Below are positions 17,242 through 25,989 of a stretch of 64,000 nucleotides of DNA, in pieces; the first letter of the stretch is position 1; the number at the start of each line of letters is the position of its first letter. The DNA is taken from assembly GCF_015160875.1 (NCBI RefSeq), contig NZ_CP063374.1, forward strand, positions 310,001 through 374,000, in the 5' to 3' direction. Under the pieces are notes generated by a model. That model did not search any database, was not told the DNA's origin, and saw only the letters and a list, made by a program, of their open reading frames with translations. The position numbers and the translations under genes were made by a program. Origin of the DNA: Streptomyces chromofuscus. Lineage in GTDB: Bacteria; Actinomycetota; Actinomycetes; Streptomycetales; Streptomycetaceae.

Positions 17242-17919
17242 ATGCAGCACCGAACGGTCGCGGAGCTCATGACCAGAGACGTCGTCAAGGCGCGGCGCGA
17301 CCTGCCGTTCAAGGAGATCGTCAGGCTTCTGGCGGAGAACGACGTCACCGCTGTGCCCGTGGTGGACGACCTGGACCGCCCCATGGGTGTGGTGTCCGAG
17401 GCGGACCTGCTGCGCAAGAGCGCCGACCAGGCCGACCCGTCTGGCAGGGTCCCGGTTCCACACCTCGAGGCATGGGAGCGGGCCAAGGCCGAGGGCTCCC
17501 GCGCCGAGGAACTGATGTCGGCTCCTGCAGTGTGCGCGCGTCCGGAGTGGAGCGTGGTGGAGGCCGCCCGCCTGATGGAGGCCCAGCACGTCAAGCGGCT
17601 GCCCGTCGTCGACGAGACGGACCGGCTCCTGGGCATCGTCAGCCGTGGCGACCTGCTGCGGATCTTCCTGCGCCGTGACGACGCCATCCGCGACGAGATC
17701 GCCGAGGACGTGCTGCGACGCACGATGAGGCTTGCCCCCTCCGAGGTGACGGTCGAGGTGCGCGACGGGCGAGTGGATCTCAGGGGTTCGGTCGAGTTCA
17801 GAAGTCTGATCCCTGTCATCGAGCGGCTCTGCCGGAGCGTCGACGGGGTGGTATCGGTCTCCGAACATCTTGCGTACCGGACCGACGACGCCCGACGGTC
17901 CTCCACCACTGCGACCTGA
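17242..17919 (+). CDS. CBS-domain pair protein with C-terminal BON domain
   Basis: A 225-residue cytosolic protein. CBS domain 1 (about 6-65) contains TAVPVVDDLDRPMGVVSEADLL. CBS domain 2 (about 90-150) contains VKRLPVVDETDRLLGIVSRGDLL. A BON domain (about 155-215) has DGRVDLRGSVEFRS and the hydrophobic end VDGVVSVSEHLAY. CBS pairs bind adenine nucleotides; BON domains may bind membranes or phospholipids. The protein is a close paralogue of that at 28729-29400. ATG 17242 has GGAGAG seven bases upstream. A candidate DosR-like site lies about 63 bp upstream. It resembles M. tuberculosis Hrp1-type dormancy proteins only in the CBS part. Confidence 0.88.
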   Translation: MQHRTVAELMTRDVVKARRDLPFKEIVRLLAENDVTAVPVVDDLDRPMGVVSEADLLRKSADQADPSGRVPVPHLEAWERAKAEGSRAEELMSAPAVCARPEWSVVEAARLMEAQHVKRLPVVDETDRLLGIVSRGDLLRIFLRRDDAIRDEIAEDVLRRTMRLAPSEVTVEVRDGRVDLRGSVEFRSLIPVIERLCRSVDGVVSVSEHLAYRTDDARRSSTTAT

Positions 17920-18025
17920 GGGGGCCGTCGGAGCGGCTGGGAGACACCCTGACCGTGACCGCGGGAACGGGCACTGACCTGCCGAACCCGGTACGCGGCC
18001 CGGCGGACTGTCCCACCCCGGTCAG

Positions 18026-18218
18026 CCGGTGATCTCGATGTCTGTGCCTTCCCCGTCTCGGTCGTCGGGACGCGCACCGTGAGGACTCCGCTCGTCAGGT
18101 CCGCGCCGTGTGCCCGGTTCGGATCTCGGCAGCAGAGTCGTGCGGTAGCCTCCTCGATCCCGCCGTGGATGCCGAACTCGCCCTCGGCGACCTCGTTGCG
18201 AACGCCTCGACGCCGGAA
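18026..18218 (-). pseudogene. Hsp20 (alpha-crystallin) C-terminal remnant
   Basis: On the minus strand, segments in different frames spell an Hsp20 end: GYRTTLLPRS, ADLTSGVLTVRVPTTETGKA and EGTDIEITG before a stop. In a normal Hsp20 these occur in this order in one frame. Frameshifts separate them, and the N-terminal half is gone. It is directly joined to the nicotinate phosphoribosyltransferase remnant. Confidence 0.6.
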
Positions 18219-18221
18219 TCA

Positions 18222-18500
18222 GGCCTCGGGGCCGTGGGTCCCCCGCAGGGAGCAGTTCACGACCGGACGCCCTGCCGCCGCCGGGACGCACAGCGCGCCC
18301 TTCGAGGCGATGGCTGTCTGGTGGCTGAGCTGGTTGAGCACGTACGTCTCGGCCAGCTGTGCCTGCGGGAGAGGGGCGGTAGCCTCCATCAGGAGCTCTC
18401 CCGCCGGCACGATCCGTTCCGACCGACGGCGACCAGGAAGCCGCGCTCAGGAGGCAGGTCGCGGACGAAGGGGCTGAACGTCGCGGGGCCGGTGATTTCC
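18222..18500 (-). pseudogene. Nicotinate phosphoribosyltransferase remnant
   Basis: Minus strand. One frame reads TFSPFVRDLPPERGFLVAVG, the N-terminal beta-strand region of actinobacterial nicotinate phosphoribosyltransferase. After an internal deletion another frame reads VPAGELLMEATAPLPQAQLA, then ETYVLNQLSHQTAIASKGA, then SLRGTHGPEA, matching the substrate-binding core. The normal enzyme is over 400 residues; here fewer than 95 codons remain. The intact gene would act in NAD salvage. As I recall, S. coelicolor carries such a gene in its OsdR-controlled stress region. Confidence 0.65.
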
Positions 18501-18603
18501 CTCCCGGCCGTAGGACATGGCCATCGTCACTGCGTACCGATCGGTTGCCGTCGCGTCGGGCATCGGCGTCGCCTCGTCGTCTCTCGTCCGGGTTCCCTGC
18601 CCG

Positions 18604-19209
18604 TCACCGGGGGAAGCGCGCGGACCACAGGGGCTCGACCACATCCCACTCGGCGTCCCACCGTGCGTACCTTCTCCGGTCCAGCACGTGGCGCATGCCT
18701 GCGCGCGCCGCGCAGAGACCGGCGCCCACGCCGATCGCGGCCACCACGCCCACAAACCAGCCGGTGGTCGTGGCGTTGAACTCGCTCATCGGCGGACTGG
18801 TGAGGCCGCCGTCCCGGTCCACCCACACGCGCACTGTGGCGCCCTTCGGCGTTCCCGGCTCGACGAGGGTCGTCCCGGTCCGCACCGTGCCGTTGCCGTC
18901 CGTCCAGCGGACCTGCGCCCATTGCTTCTCGTCCATGGCGACGTCCTTGACGTTCGACGTCAGTCGGGCGGTGACCTCCTGCCGCTGCGCCGACTGGGCC
19001 TGCACGGTGCGCATCGACGACTCGTACGCCGTCAGCCCCGCGCTGAGCGCGGCCACCGGCAGGCCGAGGAGAAGGATCAGCATCAGGAAACGGCGGAACC
19101 AGGACTCGAACCTGTCGGACGTACGTCGGAGGGGGTTCGCCCCCTTTGACTCGTGCTGCCGACGCGGCGGGGGCGGACCGGACGCATGCGGCGAATCGTG
19201 TGCGCTCAT
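18604..19209 (-). CDS. Rv1733c family membrane protein
   Basis: A 201-residue protein. A basic N-terminal region (NPLRRTSDRFESWFRRFL) leads to a first membrane helix (LMLILLLGLPVAALSAGLTAY). An extracytoplasmic domain follows, with TVRTGTTLVEPGTPKGATV and VWVDRDGGLTSPP. A second helix (TGWFVGVVAAIGVGAGLCAA) ends in a basic tail (HVLDRRRYARWDAEWDVVEP). This is the Rv1733c family, whose namesake is a DosR-regulon latency antigen of M. tuberculosis of unknown function. I chose ATG 19209 over an upstream in-frame start because the sequence conserved in relatives begins there. The neighbouring USP gene reads in the same direction, but a strong terminator lies between them. Confidence 0.82.
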   Translation of the reverse strand: MSAHDSPHASGPPPPRRQHESKGANPLRRTSDRFESWFRRFLMLILLLGLPVAALSAGLTAYESSMRTVQAQSAQRQEVTARLTSNVKDVAMDEKQWAQVRWTDGNGTVRTGTTLVEPGTPKGATVRVWVDRDGGLTSPPMSEFNATTTGWFVGVVAAIGVGAGLCAARAGMRHVLDRRRYARWDAEWDVVEPLWSARFPR

Positions 19210-19295
19210 GACTCGGCCTCCAGCGGGTCGCTGGTCCGTTCCCTCACCACCCGTCCCACCATGGGACGGCACCAGCCTCCGGTGACAAGGCCGAA

Positions 19296-19332
19296 GGCCC
19301 CCGCGGGGACGGCTGCCGGCCCCGCGGGGGCC
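19296..19332 (-). terminator. Strong terminator hairpin after the USP gene
   Basis: Perfect 13-bp arms, GGCCCCCGCGGGG (19296-19308) and CCCCGCGGGGGCC (19320-19332), flank an 11-nt loop. It lies 33 bp after the USP stop (19366) and before the Rv1733c-type gene, both leftward. No T-tract, as is common for Streptomyces terminators. Confidence 0.7.
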
Positions 19333-19365
19333 GACCTCCGACGTGGTCCGTCTCCGCAGGTCCGG

Positions 19366-20184
19366 TCATATCCGGGGGACGACCGCGATCGGACAGGGCG
19401 CGTGGTGCAGTACCGCATGGTTGATCAACCCCAGTTGCAGGCCCAGGTGTCCCTGTCGTCTGCGGGCGCCGACGACCAGTAGGTCAGCCTCGGAGGCCGC
19501 CTCCAACAGGGCCTGGCGTGCCGGTCCCTCGATCACCCGTCGGCTCACCGGGGCCTCGCGGTACTGCTCCGACGCGTCCCGCAGGGCGTCGTCCAGCACC
19601 TGCGCCGGCGGACGCCGGTGGGCCTCCAGGGCGTACGACGACGGGGCTTGGGGTGTGGTGAGGCCGAACGGTGCGCTCCAGGCGTGCACCGCCACCAGTC
19701 GGCAGTGCCGCACATGGACCTCGCGGAACGCGAACTGTACGGCCGTGCCGCTGCCCTCTCCCTCCTCGACCCCGACGACGACGCTGCCGAACCGTGCGTT
19801 CCGGTGCTCTGCCGCGCCGCGCACCACGACGACCGGACAGTCCGCTCGCGCCGCCACGGCGAGGCTGACCGACCCAAGGAGCATGCCGGCCAGGTCACCG
19901 AACCCCCTGGATCCCAGCACCAGCGCGAAGGCGTTACGCCCTTCGTCGACCAGCGCCGTGGTCGCGTCTTCGTGCAGCACTTCGCTCGACAGCCGCACCG
20001 TGCGACCACTTTCCCTGACACGTTCCGAGGCGGCATCGATCACATCAAACGCTTCGTGATCCCGCGCCGCCGCGTGCAAGAGGTGGAGCGGCACGCCATG
20101 CCGGACGGCTTCGTCGGCGGCCCAGTCCACCGCCTCCAGGCTCGCCGGGGACCCGTCGATGCCGACCACCAGGGGAATCGTCAC
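19366..20184 (-). CDS. Tandem universal stress protein
   Basis: A 272-residue protein of two UspA domains. Domain 1 opens with IPLVVGIDGSPASLEAVDWA and has the full ATP-binding signature GSRGFGDLAGMLLGSVS. Domain 2 (from FGSVVVGVEEG) ends with GARRRQGHLGLQLGLINHA, which lacks the canonical G-x-G-x9-G-S pattern, so one site is probably inactive. Tandem USPs of this kind bind ATP and are typical of the DosR regulon in mycobacteria. I chose the GTG at 20184 because AGGAGAT lies about seven bases upstream and the first beta strand begins directly after it. The gene ends in a strong hairpin. Confidence 0.88.
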   Translation of the reverse strand: MTIPLVVGIDGSPASLEAVDWAADEAVRHGVPLHLLHAAARDHEAFDVIDAASERVRESGRTVRLSSEVLHEDATTALVDEGRNAFALVLGSRGFGDLAGMLLGSVSLAVAARADCPVVVVRGAAEHRNARFGSVVVGVEEGEGSGTAVQFAFREVHVRHCRLVAVHAWSAPFGLTTPQAPSSYALEAHRRPPAQVLDDALRDASEQYREAPVSRRVIEGPARQALLEAASEADLLVVGARRRQGHLGLQLGLINHAVLHHAPCPIAVVPRI

Positions 20185-20780
20185 CGCCGCATCTCCTCTC
20201 GGCCGGATTCCGATGTCTCCGGATCCCTCCTGCGGTCCACACGCGCCCGCGGACGGGGGTTGGGGGCACACCTTCGTTCAGCGTGGTCCACCCCGCATTT
20301 CCAGCTTCATACGTCATGCAGGTCGCCGCCATGCAGGCAGCCGTCGCGCGAACCGTTCCGCCGACACCGCGCAGGCGCGGCTCCAGGCACCGGGAGAACC
20401 ATCACGCCGCGGCGGAAGAAGAGTTGGGCCCTCCCGCATGCTCCGGGCCAAGCATCCGGCGGACCTCCGTCCTGCGGTCCCACCGCGGGGAAGGGCCGGT
20501 GTTACGCCCGAAAATCCCTGTCGCTGCGAGCACCGGGCGACCGTTGTTTACTGGCTATAGGCGGTGACCGGAAGGACACGGCTGCCGGGGCGACCAAACG
20601 GTGGTACTCCCCCATGGCTGATCAGTCTCCCGCAGTCGCTGCCCGGGCTCCCTGTCCGCGCACCGTCGCCGCCAGGGCACTGTGTGGTCGCAAGGGGTCC
20701 ACCTTGCGCAGGGCGGATTGATCAGCGTGTCGGACCGCGTCGGCCCACGATCCCATCACTGCCTCGAAAGGAGGCTCGAC
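20185..20780. other. Intergenic region between divergent stress genes
   Basis: About 595 bp separating the leftward USP gene from the rightward small coiled-coil gene. It must hold both promoters. An AT-richer patch lies at 20540-20565 (ttgtttactggctatagg). I recognise no coding sequence. Confidence 0.45.
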
Positions 20781-20987
20781 ATGGCGCAGCCCCAGCCGGA
20801 ATCCCATGCCACGCTCGGACCGGAGGCCCGGTTGAGCCGACTGGAGGCTCAGGTCGCGACCCTGGCTGAGGCCGTCCGGGTACTCGCCCGTGGCCTGGAG
20901 AACATCCCGTCGGAGGACGTTCCCCCCGAGGAAGCGGCCCGCGGTGCACGACTCGCCCACGAACTCCTGCTCTCCCAGGGCCTGTAG
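20781..20987 (+). CDS. Small helical protein of unknown function
   Basis: A 68-residue protein with a strong ribosome-binding site (AAAGGAGG) nine bases before ATG 20781. The centre, RLSRLEAQVATLAEAVRVLA, has heptad spacing of Leu and Val and should form a coiled coil. The C-terminus (PPEEAARGARLAHELLLSQG) is also helical. There is no signal peptide or membrane segment. It lies 90 bp upstream of a USP gene in the same direction and may be co-transcribed with it. I do not recognise a family. It is likely a real gene from codon bias and start context. Confidence 0.7.
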   Translation: MAQPQPESHATLGPEARLSRLEAQVATLAEAVRVLARGLENIPSEDVPPEEAARGARLAHELLLSQGL

Positions 20988-21077
20988 ACGCTCCCCGGCG
21001 CCCGAAGAAGCCCATTCGGCCGCCGGTGACGGGCACACGGCCCGACGCGCCGCCGAAGAAGCCACAGGGAGTCAGCG

Positions 21078-21959
21078 ATGACCCACGTACAAGGACGAAG
21101 CCCGATCGTGGTCGGCCTCGACCCTGATCCCGGCAGACGCGCGGCGCTCGCCTGGGCCGCCGACGAGGCGGACCGGCGCCGCCTGCCCTTGCTTCTGGTC
21201 CTCACGCAGAACGTGCCGACGCCCGGATATCGGCCGACCGGCGGCCGGCCGTCCTGGGAGGAGTGGACGGAGGCACTGCACGCCACGGGCGACAGCGTGC
21301 TGAAGGATGCGGTGGCCTTCGTCGAGTCCCGGTATCCGCAGACACCGGTGTCCGGGCTGCTGGCCGAGGGGCACCCCGCATGGGTGCTGCGTGAGCAGGC
21401 ACAGAACGCCACCATGGTCGTGCTCGGTTCCTGGCATCTGAGTCCTCTCCGGGAGCTCTTCACCTCCGCCGCCGTCGCCTTGCCGCTGATCGCGCACGCG
21501 CCCTGCCCCGTGGTGACCATCCCCGAGTCGGAACACATCACACAGGAGCCCCCGTACTTCGTGGTCGGAGTCGACGGCAGCCCTCATTCCGCAGCCGCCG
21601 TCGACCTTGCCTTCGAGGAGGCCGCGCTGCGCGGCGCCGTCCTGCGGGCCCTGTACGTGTGGCACCCGCCGCTGCTCGGAGTCCTGGACGAGAACGCGGC
21701 CGTCCAGGAGTGTCGCCGGCTGCTGTCGGAGACCGTCGCCGGGCGTACGGCCGCCCATCCGGAGGTGGAACTGCACCACGAGGTCGTGACGGGCCACCCG
21801 GTGCAGGTCCTGGCCACGGCGACAGAACACGCCCTCGGTCTGGTGGTGGGCACACGCGGGCACGGAGGCTTCACCGGCATGCTGCTGGGCTCCGTCAGTC
21901 AGGGCGTACTGCACCACGCCCACTGCCCGGTCATCACCGTCCCGCACACCGACCAGTAG
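21078..21959 (+). CDS. Tandem universal stress protein
   Basis: A 293-residue protein of two UspA domains. Domain 1 starts RSPIVVGLDPDPGRRAALAW, but its nucleotide-loop position (GSWHLSPLRELFTSAAVALP) has lost the glycine-rich motif. Domain 2 starts YFVVGVDGSPHSAAAVDLAF and has a canonical GTRGHGGFTGMLLGSVSQG. This is the reverse of the USP at 19366-20184, where only domain 1 looks active. It is probably expressed with the small protein gene upstream. Expected role: ATP-binding stress protein in the cytosol. Confidence 0.88.
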   Translation: MTHVQGRSPIVVGLDPDPGRRAALAWAADEADRRRLPLLLVLTQNVPTPGYRPTGGRPSWEEWTEALHATGDSVLKDAVAFVESRYPQTPVSGLLAEGHPAWVLREQAQNATMVVLGSWHLSPLRELFTSAAVALPLIAHAPCPVVTIPESEHITQEPPYFVVGVDGSPHSAAAVDLAFEEAALRGAVLRALYVWHPPLLGVLDENAAVQECRRLLSETVAGRTAAHPEVELHHEVVTGHPVQVLATATEHALGLVVGTRGHGGFTGMLLGSVSQGVLHHAHCPVITVPHTDQ

Positions 21960-22135
21960 CAGGCATGCGGCGGGGGCCGCCCCTCGCCGGTCATTCGCAG
22001 CGCGGCTCCCGGCCGGGTGCGCGGAGGGATGACCATGGGTCTCCACCGGGGCGCCCCTCCGTCCGGGTCGGCTGAGGCACGTGCCGCGTCGCACCGACGG
22101 GGTCCCACCCTTCGCATGGCGGTCAGGTGGCCGCG

Positions 22136-22917
22136 TCATTCCCCGTTCGCGTGCGGCACGACGGCGACCGGGCAGGGTGCATGGTGCAGGAGGCCCTGGC
22201 TGACCGAGCCGAGCAGCAGTCCGGAGAACCCGCCCAGCCCGCGGCTGCCCACCACCAGCAGCACCGCCCACTGGGCCGCGTCGCTGAGCACCCGTACCGG
22301 ATGCCCGCGAACCACCGTGTGCCGGACCTCGACCTGGGGGTACTTGTCCTGCCGGCCGGCCGTGGACTCCGCCAGTACCCGCCGCGCCTCGTCCTCCGCA
22401 TCCTCCAGAGCCAGATCACGGAGTCAGGGGGCTGCCAGGCCGAGACCGCGATCACGCGGGCCTCGCGGAAGGCGGCCTCCTCGAAGGCGAACCGCACCGC
22501 CTCCGTCGACAGGGCCGAACCATCCGCACCCACCACGACATGGGGCGGGGCAGGCGTCACGGGCTCCGGCTCGCGAACCACGACGACCGGGCACGGTGCG
22601 TGCGTGACCAGCGGCTTCCCCACCGACTCGCGGCTCAACAGATCCCGTACGATGCCGCGGTGCCGCGAGCCGATGACCACCATGGCACTGCCCGCCGCCC
22701 GGGCCCGCGGCGACCACGGTGAGCCCCGGACGCCGTCCGGCGGCGAAGTCCCGCGCGTCCTCCAGCACCGGCGCGTGGGCGGCACGGGCCGCCGCGCCCC
22801 ACGACGTCCCGGGCGAGCTCAGCTCGGCGGACCCGCCCTCCAGTCCGGGGCCGGCCTGGCGCCTGGCGTGGCATCGACCCCGACGACGACCGCTCCCCGC
22901 ACCTGCGACGTACTCAT
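22136..22917 (-). pseudogene. Frameshifted tandem universal stress protein
   Basis: The minus strand starts at ATG 22917 with MSTSQVRGAVVVGVDATPG, a proper USP N-terminus, but then shifts frame. Another frame gives GSRHRGIVRDLLSRESVGKP and PPHVVVGADGSALSTEAVRF up to SAWQPPDSVIWLW. A third gives the C-terminal half, with RGLGGFSGLLLGSVSQGLLH and a proper end, [12 protein letters not shown], stopping at 22136. At least two frameshifts break what was a full-length gene of about 260 codons, so decay looks recent. Sequencing errors are an alternative explanation. Confidence 0.75.
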
Positions 22918-23033
22918 GCCTGTGTTCCTCATCTCGGCCCGGTGCACCGCCGTTCGGGCATCCGTCCCCGTGGTGGACGCGCTCCCTCCGCTTCGGGCGT
23001 CGCACCTCGGGGATGCCCGACCGATTCCGGTGT

Positions 23034-24455
23034 TCATCCCTTGACGACTCCGAGCGGCACCAGGCGGACGACCCGCCGGGCCAGCCCCGCGCCTTCCGTG
23101 GCGGTGGCGACCGCGTCGACGTCCTTGTAGGCGTCGGGGGCCTCCTCGGCGAGCGCGCGCCAGGAGACCGGACGGACGGCGATGCCGTGGGCCTCCAGCT
23201 CGCCGCCCAACTGCTCGCCGCGGACCCGCCGCAGTGCCTGGTGGCGGCTCCATACGCGTCCCGCACCGTGGGCGGACGACCAGAACGCGTCATTGCCGAC
23301 GGTGCCGACCATCACGTACGAGGCGGTGCCCATCGTGCCTGGAACCATCACGGGCTGCCCCGCCCTGGTGAGGTCCGCCGGCAGGTCGGGGTGGCCGGGC
23401 GGCAGGGCACGGGTGGCGCCCTTGCGGTGGACGCACAACTGGCGCGAGACGCCGTCCACATCGTGGCTCTCGATCTTCGCGATGTTGTGCGAGACGTCGT
23501 AGACCAGGTCCAGGCCTACCCCGGCGGCGGCGAAGGCGCGACGCGCGGCCTGGGTGAGCAGCTGGCGGTTGGCCCTGGCGTAGTTGGCGGCGGCTGCCAT
23601 CGCCCCGAGGTAGGCGCGGCCCGGTGGGGAGACAACGGGTACGCAGGCCAGTTGCCGGTCCGGGAGGTGGATGCCGTAGGCGCGCAGGGACTGGTCCATG
23701 ACACGGACGTGGTCGGTGCACACCTGATGCCCGAGGCCGCGGGAGCCGCAGTGGATCATCACGCACACCTGGCCCTGGTGCAGGCCGAACGCGGTCGCGG
23801 TCTCGGCGTCGTACACCCGGTCCACTGCCTGCACCTCAAGGAAGTGGTTGGCCGAGCCCAGGCTGCCCACCTGCTTCAGGCCCCGGTCCGCGGCCCGCTG
23901 CCCGACCTGCGACGGGTCGGCTCCCGCCAGCGCTCCGCGGTCCTCGCAGCGCTCCAGGTCGCGTGGCACGCCGTGTCCGTGCTCGACCGCGTACCCGGCA
24001 CCGGCGACCAGTATCTTCTCCAGCTGCGCCCGCCCGGACAGTTCCCACAGTCCGCCGGGTCCCAGGCCGCGCGGGACGGTGTCGCCAAGGATGTCCATCA
24101 GCCTCCGCATTCCGGAGGCCGGCGGGTCGCGGTCCATACCGGCGGCGAGCAGCCGGACGCCGCAGGAGATGTCGAATCCGACGCCGCCCGGCGATATCAC
24201 TCCGCCTGCTTCGACGTCCGTGGCGGCCACGCCTCCGATGGGGAAGCCATACCCCCAGTGCACGTCGGGCATCGCGTACGAGGCACGGACGATGCCGGGC
24301 AGGGTCGCCACGTTCGCGACCTGTTCCAGCGCCTTGTCCCCGGCCACCTGCGGCACAAGCTCCCGCGCCGCGAAGACGACCCCGGGCACACGCATCGGGC
24401 CCTGCCGCTCGATACGGAAGCGGAACGGGGTCTCCTGCACCAGTGTGATGTCCAT
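23034..24455 (-). CDS. rtcB: RtcB family RNA ligase
   Basis: A 473-residue RtcB. It joins RNA ends bearing 2',3'-cyclic phosphate or 3'-phosphate to 5'-OH ends, using GTP and Mn2+. Motifs in order: [30 protein letters not shown], with the metal-binding Cys; [42 protein letters not shown]; and [12 protein letters not shown], whose His is the likely guanylylation site. I chose ATG 24455, with GAGAGG nine bases upstream; an in-frame ATG at 24464 is possible. Its activator archease is encoded at 27749-28183. In M. tuberculosis I recall RtcB and archease homologues (Rv2631, Rv2630) as DosR-regulon neighbours, which fits this island. Confidence 0.92.
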   Translation of the reverse strand: MDITLVQETPFRFRIERQGPMRVPGVVFAARELVPQVAGDKALEQVANVATLPGIVRASYAMPDVHWGYGFPIGGVAATDVEAGGVISPGGVGFDISCGVRLLAAGMDRDPPASGMRRLMDILGDTVPRGLGPGGLWELSGRAQLEKILVAGAGYAVEHGHGVPRDLERCEDRGALAGADPSQVGQRAADRGLKQVGSLGSANHFLEVQAVDRVYDAETATAFGLHQGQVCVMIHCGSRGLGHQVCTDHVRVMDQSLRAYGIHLPDRQLACVPVVSPPGRAYLGAMAAAANYARANRQLLTQAARRAFAAAGVGLDLVYDVSHNIAKIESHDVDGVSRQLCVHRKGATRALPPGHPDLPADLTRAGQPVMVPGTMGTASYVMVGTVGNDAFWSSAHGAGRVWSRHQALRRVRGEQLGGELEAHGIAVRPVSWRALAEEAPDAYKDVDAVATATEGAGLARRVVRLVPLGVVKG

Positions 24456-24602
24456 GCCCTTCATCCTCTCTTCGCCGTGCTTCCGCCGACGCGACGGCCC
24501 GGTCGGCACCGATCCCGGCGAGCGCGGTCAGGAAGGGGGCGGGCGACCGGATCCAAGCGGGTCCCTGCCCGCCTTGGCCCGCCCGGTGGTGCCGTGCCGC
24601 GG

Positions 24603-25742
24603 TCACGGATCACTGCGCCGTCCGGCGGAGTTCATCAGCCAGGTCACCGTCCGGCTGACGTCCGAGAGCGAGACGATTCCGATGAGTCTGCCGTGATCCA
24701 TGACCAGGACTCGGTGCTCGGCGCCCGGCTCCATGCGCGGCAGCAGATCCGCCAGCGGGCTGTCCGGCTCGACCACGGTGGTCTGCGAGAGCGACACCAT
24801 GACGTCCCTCACCGTCACGGCGTGGGCCTCGGCCTGCGGCACCTTTCGGGCGCTGTCGAGGGTCACCAGCCCGACCGGGGTCCCGTTCTCGGTCACCGGG
24901 AACGCCGAGTGCCGGTAGCGGTAGCGCGCATCGGTGAGGAAGCCCGCGACCGTGGTGTCCGCGGGAACCGTGAGAGGTTCGGGTGTCATGGCGTCCCGCA
25001 CGGGGACACCGGCGAGCACGCCACGCAGTTGGGCCTGCCGTCCCTCGGCGGTGGCGGCCGCGATGAGGAACCAGCCGATCAGTGCCAGCCACAGACCGCC
25101 GAACGCCCGGGTTCTCACGAACGCGACCAGCCCGAGGACGACCAGCAGCCACCCCAAGACCCGCCCCGCCGCGGTGGCGCCGGCGGTCGCCCGCAGGCGG
25201 TCTCCCGTACGCCACCACAGGAACGCGCGCAGCAGCCTGCCGCCGTCGAGCGGGGCGGCGGGCAGCGCGTTGAAGACGGCGAGCAGCACATTGATGCCCG
25301 CGAGCCAGGCGGCCATCTCCACCACGACCCCGGAGGCGGATGCCAGGTCGAGCAGCCAGGTGGCGAGGGTGAACAGCCCGCCCAGCAGGAGGCTGACCAG
25401 CGGGCCGACACCGGCGATCCGCAGCTCGCTGCCAGGGCTGGACGCCTCGGACTTGAGCCGAGCCGCGCCGCCCAGCAGCCACAGCACGATGTCGTCCACC
25501 TCGACCCCGTTGCGCCGGGCCACGACGGCGTGCGCCACCTCATGTGCGAGCAGGGAGGCGAAGAAGATCACAGCGGTGCACAGGCCGGCCGCCCAGTACA
25601 CCACCCAGGCACGCCCCGGATACGTCTCCGGAAGGCGGCCCTGGGACAGGCCGAACGCGATGATGCCGAAGATGAGCAGGACGCTCCAGTGAACGCCGAC
25701 CCGGACCCCCGCGATCCGGCCCAGAACGAACGTCGCCCGCAC
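24603..25742 (-). CDS. Site-2 protease family (M50) zinc metalloprotease with CBS domains
   Basis: A 379-residue polytopic membrane protease. The first helix is VGVHWSVLLIFGIIAFGL. The zinc motif H67-E68-x2-H71 (LAHEVAHAVVARR) lies in the next helix. The third metal ligand is in NALPAAPLDGGRLLRAFL. Six or so membrane segments precede two cytosolic CBS domains (VRDAMTPEPLTVPADTTVAG and VRDVMVSLSQTTVV), which may tune activity to adenine nucleotides. The layout matches Rip3 of M. tuberculosis (Rv2625c), a DosR-regulon member. Substrates are probably membrane-anchored regulators, but none is identified here. It reads leftward, 147 bp before rtcB. Confidence 0.9.
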   Translation of the reverse strand: MRATFVLGRIAGVRVGVHWSVLLIFGIIAFGLSQGRLPETYPGRAWVVYWAAGLCTAVIFFASLLAHEVAHAVVARRNGVEVDDIVLWLLGGAARLKSEASSPGSELRIAGVGPLVSLLLGGLFTLATWLLDLASASGVVVEMAAWLAGINVLLAVFNALPAAPLDGGRLLRAFLWWRTGDRLRATAGATAAGRVLGWLLVVLGLVAFVRTRAFGGLWLALIGWFLIAAATAEGRQAQLRGVLAGVPVRDAMTPEPLTVPADTTVAGFLTDARYRYRHSAFPVTENGTPVGLVTLDSARKVPQAEAHAVTVRDVMVSLSQTTVVEPDSPLADLLPRMEPGAEHRVLVMDHGRLIGIVSLSDVSRTVTWLMNSAGRRSDP

Positions 25743-25989
25743 AGCGCTCTCCCCTGCTCAGCTAGGCCCCCATCCCCCGACCTCCCACCGAACTGACCCG
25801 TCTGATCAGTGAATCCTCCTGCTCCCAGTACACCCTTGGCCCAACGGCTCCGCGCGCTGAAGGGGCCTGAGCACGTGGAGCAGAGAGGTGGAGCACGTCG
25901 GGGTGTGACAGTCTTCGTCCGGTCGTGGTGCCGCCGGGCACATGCCCTGAAGCTGGCACGCCGCACAAGTCGGTTCCTAGACTTGAGAC
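25743..25989. promoter_or_regulatory. Divergent promoter region of the site-2 protease and polX genes
   Basis: About 247 bp between divergent genes. On the polX side TAGACT (25978-25983) is a good -10 hexamer, with six bases between it and the GTG start, so the polX mRNA is probably leaderless. I could not assign a convincing -35 at 17-18 bp spacing. No boxes were assigned for the leftward gene. Confidence 0.45.

Noticed and set aside
22719..25796. A frame of over 1000 codons on the plus strand opposite rtcB and the site-2 protease
   Set aside because: Composition is dominated by Arg, His, Gly and Gln with no domains, and both underlying minus-strand genes are unmistakable.
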